Origin: Sebastes aleutianus
Taxonomy: Eukaryota; Chordata; Actinopteri; Perciformes; Sebastidae
Length of the DNA stretch: 64,000 nucleotides
Assembly (NCBI GenBank): GCA_916700875.1
Contig: CAKAKS010000180.1
Span: 62,001 to 126,000 of the forward strand
Reading direction: 5' to 3'
Shown: one piece after another, positions 59,273 to 64,000 of the stretch
Numbering within the stretch: position 1 is the stretch's first letter
Layout of the letters: each line of letters opens with the position of its first letter
Position numbers and translations under genes: made by a program
Notes under the pieces: generated by a model
The model's input: only the letters and a program-made list of their open reading frames with translations
What the model was told of the DNA's origin: nothing
Database searches by the model: none

Positions 59273-59943
59273 GGGCCCAGACACACCAACCGACCCAAGG
59301 CCGCCCATTGAGTCGCCTCACGTCGCCTTTGTCCAGGCCAAAAAGTTGCACTCGAACACACCGCAAAGACTACAGCCGACGGCCAGTTAGCACTTACGTT
59401 CTGCGCCTGCCTGAGATGAAATAACTGTCCCTACCAGCAAAGCGGCAGTAGTCTGTATTCGTTATTCAAAAAGGGAAACCGGAAGACCGAGGACTGCGGA
59501 TATACAAGCCGCTGTTACGATACGTACGTGAAACAAAGCGTCGTTTGCCGACCATTTTCACACCACTCTCACTCACCACTTAGCTTCATTCCAGATGGCC
59601 ATGTCGCTGTGAAAATATTCGTATATTGGAATGGTCAGATGAAATGAAGATGAAAATTGAGAAGACCTAATGTGTTTGTCCTCTTGACTTTACTCTTTTG
59701 CTTCCTTCCCTCAGTTCTGTTTCTCTTCTCGTGCATCGATTCGTTTAAGTTGGACAGCCAATTAGAGTGATTTCTGTCACAGACAGGCGGCGCCGCCGAT
59801 TCAACATGCTAAATTGGCTGAGAAAACTCTTACATGGGCAGATTAGAGCCGACGGTGCGGGACACACCGAAAAAACTAAGCCACCAGATGCTTACCAACG
59901 GCCCAAAACTGTCCTACGGCCGACCGTTGGTGTGTCGCAGCCT
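59273..59943. mobile_element. PIF/Harbinger-like non-autonomous element, TSD TTA
   Basis: The left end is gggcccagacacaccaaccg; the right end inverted is aggctgcgacacaccaacgg. They share gacacaccaac and flanking bases. The 3-bp direct repeat TTA occurs at 59270-59272 and 59944-59946, as expected for PIF/Harbinger. Length is 671 bp. A 66-codon frame near the right end is not a transposase. Confidence 0.65.
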
Positions 59944-60420
59944 TTAAAGCTGCAGTTGGTAACTTAAAAAAAAATAACTTTTTGTCACATTTGCTCAAAC
60001 TGTCACTCTATCCTGACAGTAGTACATTAGACAGATAATCAGTGAAACAATCACATTCCTGTGGCTCCTCATAGTGCTCTTAATGGTATTTGCAAGATTC
60101 CACCACGCCCGAGGGAAAACAACCATTCAGAGTCGAGCGATCTTTAACACAGCTGTCAATCACTGCTCGTGAACTCCGATCAAACTGTCAAACTAGGCAG
60201 CGCTGATCAAAAATGAATCAAGGTTCTGTTACTCTAATGCCTATTTCTCGCCTCAAATGTTTTCAGAAACATATTTTAGTGTTCTCTTTACAGCCACGGT
60301 ACAGTTGTTTTCAACACGGCAGCCAGGTTGCTTAATTTGAGGGACTTGTTGGACTAAAGCTGCCGAGGGACGCTTGTTGCTTTATAAGTTGGTTTAAATC
60401 CATACTTTTACAGATATTTT
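59944..60420 (+). repeat. Interspersed repeat (aagctgcagttggtaact family)
   Basis: Runs aagctgcagttggtaactt, cctgacagtagtacattaga, atggtatttgcaagattccac, ctgtcaatcactgctcgtgaa, tcaaactgtcaaactaggcag and aatgcctatttctcgcctc, wording I recall as a widespread teleost repeat. It abuts the PIF-like element. Its right end is not defined. Confidence 0.6.
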
Positions 60421-63400
60421 TCTGCACTTTTTGATGTATACAGCTTGAGAAAAATGAAGCCATGGTAAGAAAGGACAGAAATCAGACTAAAACTTAAATC
60501 TAGATTTGCAATGTCGCAGTATAGAAATGTTTTTTTAGATCCCATGATTATGGCTGCTTTCCATTTGGCTAACGAAACAAGCAAAAGGTAATTAGCAGAA
60601 AGGAAAGCACCCTGTGTCTGCTGGCTTCTGGTCTTGATTCCCTCCTTTTTGCAGTGATTAAAAATTTCATGGAATTAACGTTCTTGCCTAAATGCATGGC
60701 CCTTCATGCCCATGATCCACCTACACTCACTTGTGTTTCCTGATTCGCCCTCTTCCCAGGACTGTGTGGGCTTCAGCCTCAGCAGAGGTCTAATCAACCT
60801 GAATAATTGAGTGTGGGAAGAATCTTTAAACTATTACAGAAACTATTGCATTGAAGCACACATTTGACCCCAATATTTTGTTCATTATGACTTCACTGGA
60901 TTAAAGTTCAACACATTTTTATTTAGTTTTCTCTAACATAAAAACTGACTAAAATAAACATTCAATCTTCCTATGCCTTTCTGTCTCTCTGGCTCCCACT
61001 GTTTGTCGGTCACTGACCCTTTGTACTCAGCAAGACATTTGTATGCAGACATAAGCCAGTGTTTGCTGATATAAACAAACATGCTCTGTGTTGGCCAATA
61101 ATGTTTTAGTACCCTGATGAAGGAACATGGAGTTCAAAAGGGTGTACGTCTGGCCAGAACTGTTCACATCAATTACTCTTTTGCACAAATTTGGCTTGTT
61201 TCAACATGGCATCACATGGCCTTTTGAAAAAATTAAGGATTTTATTTTTTTTTACCAATACTGACATTTCAAAGATGTCCTGTTCTTTCTCTAAAAGACA
61301 GAAAGAAAGATAATTCTCCTCATGAGTGCAAGTTTGCAGTTAAACCTTGGTGATAACAGCAGATTGCTGCAGGCCTGTTCAATTCACTGAGCCTGAAAAA
61401 CCAAAAAACAACAATCTAAATCTGCTCCCTGGGTCTTTGGTTTGGAAGAAGAGAAGAAACACAAGCAAGGGAGCAAAAAAAGGGAAGGAAAAACAGACAG
61501 ATGGACGGTTGGATGGACAGACGGATTGATGGACGGACGGATTGATGGATTGATGGGTGGATGAGCAGATTGTGTTGCAATAAAACTTGGCAATAAACTA
61601 AAGACTGCTGCAGGACTGTTCAATCCACTGATCCTGAAAACCAGAAAAACAACAATCTGTTTTTATCCTCCAGCCATGCCAGCAGTCCTATCTCCTTCTC
61701 TTTTTTTCTGACTAGACTATCTCTACCTTTTCTCTTATTTCTCTTGCTCTATCCGTCTTTACCACTCCATTCTCCTTTTTTTCCATGTCTCACCTCTTTT
61801 CCCTCCTTTCCACAACCTTTTTTTCCTCTCTCGTTCCGGTCCGTTGGGAAATCAAAGAACTTGAATAACTTTCGTATCACCACGGGAACAAAAACTCATA
61901 TGGTCGTCATGGGAACACACTCATCCCGACACCACAGGAACCGTTTCACTCAGTAACCAGGGGAAACGGGACGATTTCATGTTCTCCGGTCCCCTTTGAT
62001 TGGCTTGCCGAGAGGAAATGCCAATTAAATATCGCTGTGAGCGAAGCAAACTTGTTGAAGTCGAGCAACTTCTGAGAAAGAGAATAAAAGACGCAGAGAG
62101 AGAAGGAGGTTACAGTTTGGAATAAAAAAAAAAAAAAGACACGCTCGTATAAAACCAACAGACCTGTGGATTGGTGGGCTGACAGAGAGACTACAGCTGA
62201 CAGCAGGTAGGTAACATGAAGAGACTCTAATGCAAAGACAAAATGAAAGACACGCAGAAAGTATCTGTACAAAAAAACAAAAAACGTGTTTCACATACAG
62301 TAGGATTTTGGATTTACAACACTTGCACGCCATATGTGGATTAAAATAGTTATATTCAGGCATTGGTGATCATTCCTCCTCTCTATACCGGCCTTATTAA
62401 TAGTTTCAGCTGACCTTTGGACGAGGACTGTGAATTTTGTCTTCAACCACAGTCTTCAGTGTTTCTCCCTGTCTTCTGATTCAGTCAAGAAGACATACAA
62501 TTAAACATGCAATCAGCTGTTTACACTGTATAATATAACTCTCTCACATTACATATGATATGTGAATGTTGTATAAGGACAGACTTACAGTAAAAAAATC
62601 CTAAATCTATAATTTAAGATATTTGGGGAATCAAATATATTCTTCTATTTGTGTAATTTCTTCCAGTAAATGTGTTTATAAAATGATTATTCTTCATGCT
62701 TAATGACTTGAATTGTCGAGCAGAACATATTTGATGTGTCCTGTTATATTACTTATTAAGTATTTTCCTTGGGCATGGTATAAAAACAGTTTAAATATAT
62801 TGATGTTGTTTCCTCTTTTAGTCTGTAACCTCATTATCTTCTGATGTGTTTAATAATACCACTTTAGGAATAGTCAAAAACTGGATTAAATACAGTTTAT
62901 ATGTATTTCACAAAGATTGACGAACGTCTGCTAGACTGCTGCCGCAGCGCCACGGCTCTGCGAGTGTGTCTTCATATACACAAGAAGCCCCTCATTAAAC
63001 ATCCATCAAGTCGTCCCTGTGATTCATTAATGTGCCTCTCTCCCTCTTCCTTTCCCTCCGTCTCATTATGTGTTGAATCACCTTAAGACACAAATATGTG
63101 CGCCCACGTGCACATGCCCTCATCCCCCGTCTTTCTCTGGGTGTGAATGTGTGTGTAATTATCGGCGTGATAATTAACAGTTGCCTTTAAATGGGTGCTG
63201 AAAAAAAGTCTGGAGTCAGAGAGAGAGATGCTGACCTCGCCACGAACCCACAAACACACAAAAACACACAGATAAATCGCACACGAGGACACATGCGCAC
63301 TTCCTGTGTACCAAAAGCACACATACATTACTGTACATGTCTGGCTGCACACACAATTACTTTGATTAATAGACATAATTTCTGCTTCAGTGGCTCCAAC

Positions 63401-63589
63401 ACCACGTCACTGAGGTGTGTTTGAGTGTTCTTGGGTGTGTGTTTGTGTGTATGTTATACAGAAATGCAGGCAAGAGAGAAACACAGACGTGGGAGTAGAT
63501 GTTATAATTTACTTATGTGACCTCATGATGAAAAAAACAGATGTGCAATGTCGTAAATAATTACTGACAGAAAGTTAACTAATTCAACA
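60421..63589. other. Non-coding stretch with a local duplication and GA/CT tracts
   Basis: 61366-61417 is repeated at 61607-61658 around a GGAT/GGAC minisatellite (61493-61566). About 61680-61830 is CT-rich. ccctgatgaaggaacatgg at 61112 vaguely recalls LINE 3' tails. No gene. Confidence 0.5.
61366..61658 (+). repeat. 52-bp duplication, 241 bp apart, flanking a tetranucleotide minisatellite
   Basis: gctgcaggcctgttcaattc... at 61366-61417 and gctgcaggactgttcaatcc... at 61607-61658 agree at all but a few positions. Between them 61493-61566 is a degenerate GGAT/GGAC array (gatggacggttggatggac). Confidence 0.85.
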
Positions 63590-64000
63590 TTTTGATTAAA
63601 GGTTCTATATTCAATATCCAAAGCATTAATGTGGCAGCAAACAACGATTTGCTATGTAAAGATAGCAAGATAAGTCGCTCTTCCTCTGTGTGTTGTTTTC
63701 CAAGCTTCTCTGTGCTTTGTTGACATAGGCGTGCATGTTCGTGCGTGTGAGCGTTCCTCACTGGTAGCTCACGGCCACCACTCTGCGCTGCGCTTATATG
63801 GCGGTTACAGCCGATAACGCCTTCCTGACCCGCGGCGCCGTTGCGGAAACATAGCGCCCACCCTCCAGTTCCCCCCCACCAGGTTAACACTGTTAGCACT
63901 GTTAGCACCAGCTGCGAGCCACCTGCTCAGCCGTTGCCATGTTGAGAGCCGTGGTGAGGCAATAGAAATGATCCCTATCTTGCATTTAGCACCTTTAAAA
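63590..64000 (-). repeat. Interspersed repeat (ctctcaacatggcagcggctgag family), copy 2, runs to the window edge
   Basis: On the minus strand: ttttaaaggtgctaaatgcaa, cggctctcaacatggcaacg, ggagggtgggcgctatgttt, gaaggcgttatcggctgt, aacaaagcacagagaagct and gagcgacttatcttgct. All are in the same order as 26308-26680. This copy has an extra block (ccatataagcgcagcgcagag) where copy 1 is shorter. The 109-codon minus frame at 63579-63908 lies within it and is not recognised. Confidence 0.75.

Overview
This window looks like non-coding DNA from a spiny-rayed teleost fish. It has no operon structure, no open reading frame above about 190 codons, abundant (TG)n/(CA)n microsatellites, and several dozen copies of short DNA-transposon repeats, tRNA-derived SINEs and broken non-LTR retrotransposons of the kinds known from perch-like fish genomes. 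I found no host protein-coding exon, tRNA gene or intact transposase. The window is best read as intergenic sequence or the inside of a very large intron.

Layout. 0-5 kb: hAT-like non-autonomous elements, including one nested inside another family (1.8-2.85 kb). 6.8-10.5 kb: repeat fragments and a dead L1-type ORF1 remnant. 11.6-15.1 kb: two nearly full-length copies of one hAT-like family (TAGGGCTGTCAA ends), each with its 8-bp target duplication still visible. 16.7 kb: a short reverse transcriptase relic. 18.6-20.9 kb: a second hAT-like family and fragments. 22-26.7 kb: older repeats and a SINE. 29.1-30.3 kb: one hAT-like element inserted in another, with a perfect 8-bp duplication. 32.45-33.1 kb: a 28S rRNA D2-region fragment joined to the 3' part of a LINE reverse transcriptase gene. 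34.8-35.3 kb: an inverted-repeat element. 37.28-37.61 kb: a 32-bp minisatellite with a 64-bp alternating order. 40-43.7 kb: CA/TG microsatellites. 45.4-46.4 kb: a piggyBac-like element with TTAA duplications. 47.8-49.7 kb: more hAT-like copies. 51-52.3 kb, 55.9-57.3 kb and 59.2-60.4 kb: further inverted-repeat elements, one with TTA duplications like PIF/Harbinger. The right edge holds an inverted copy of the repeat at 26.3 kb.

The most interesting point is an internal module of about 200 bp found inside elements with quite different ends: hAT-like, piggyBac-like and a third family. It carries a perfect direct repeat of the nuclear-receptor half-site AGGTCA with one-base spacing (DR1) in four of the copies here. 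Family names are from memory of teleost repeats and are provisional; end structures and target duplications were read directly.
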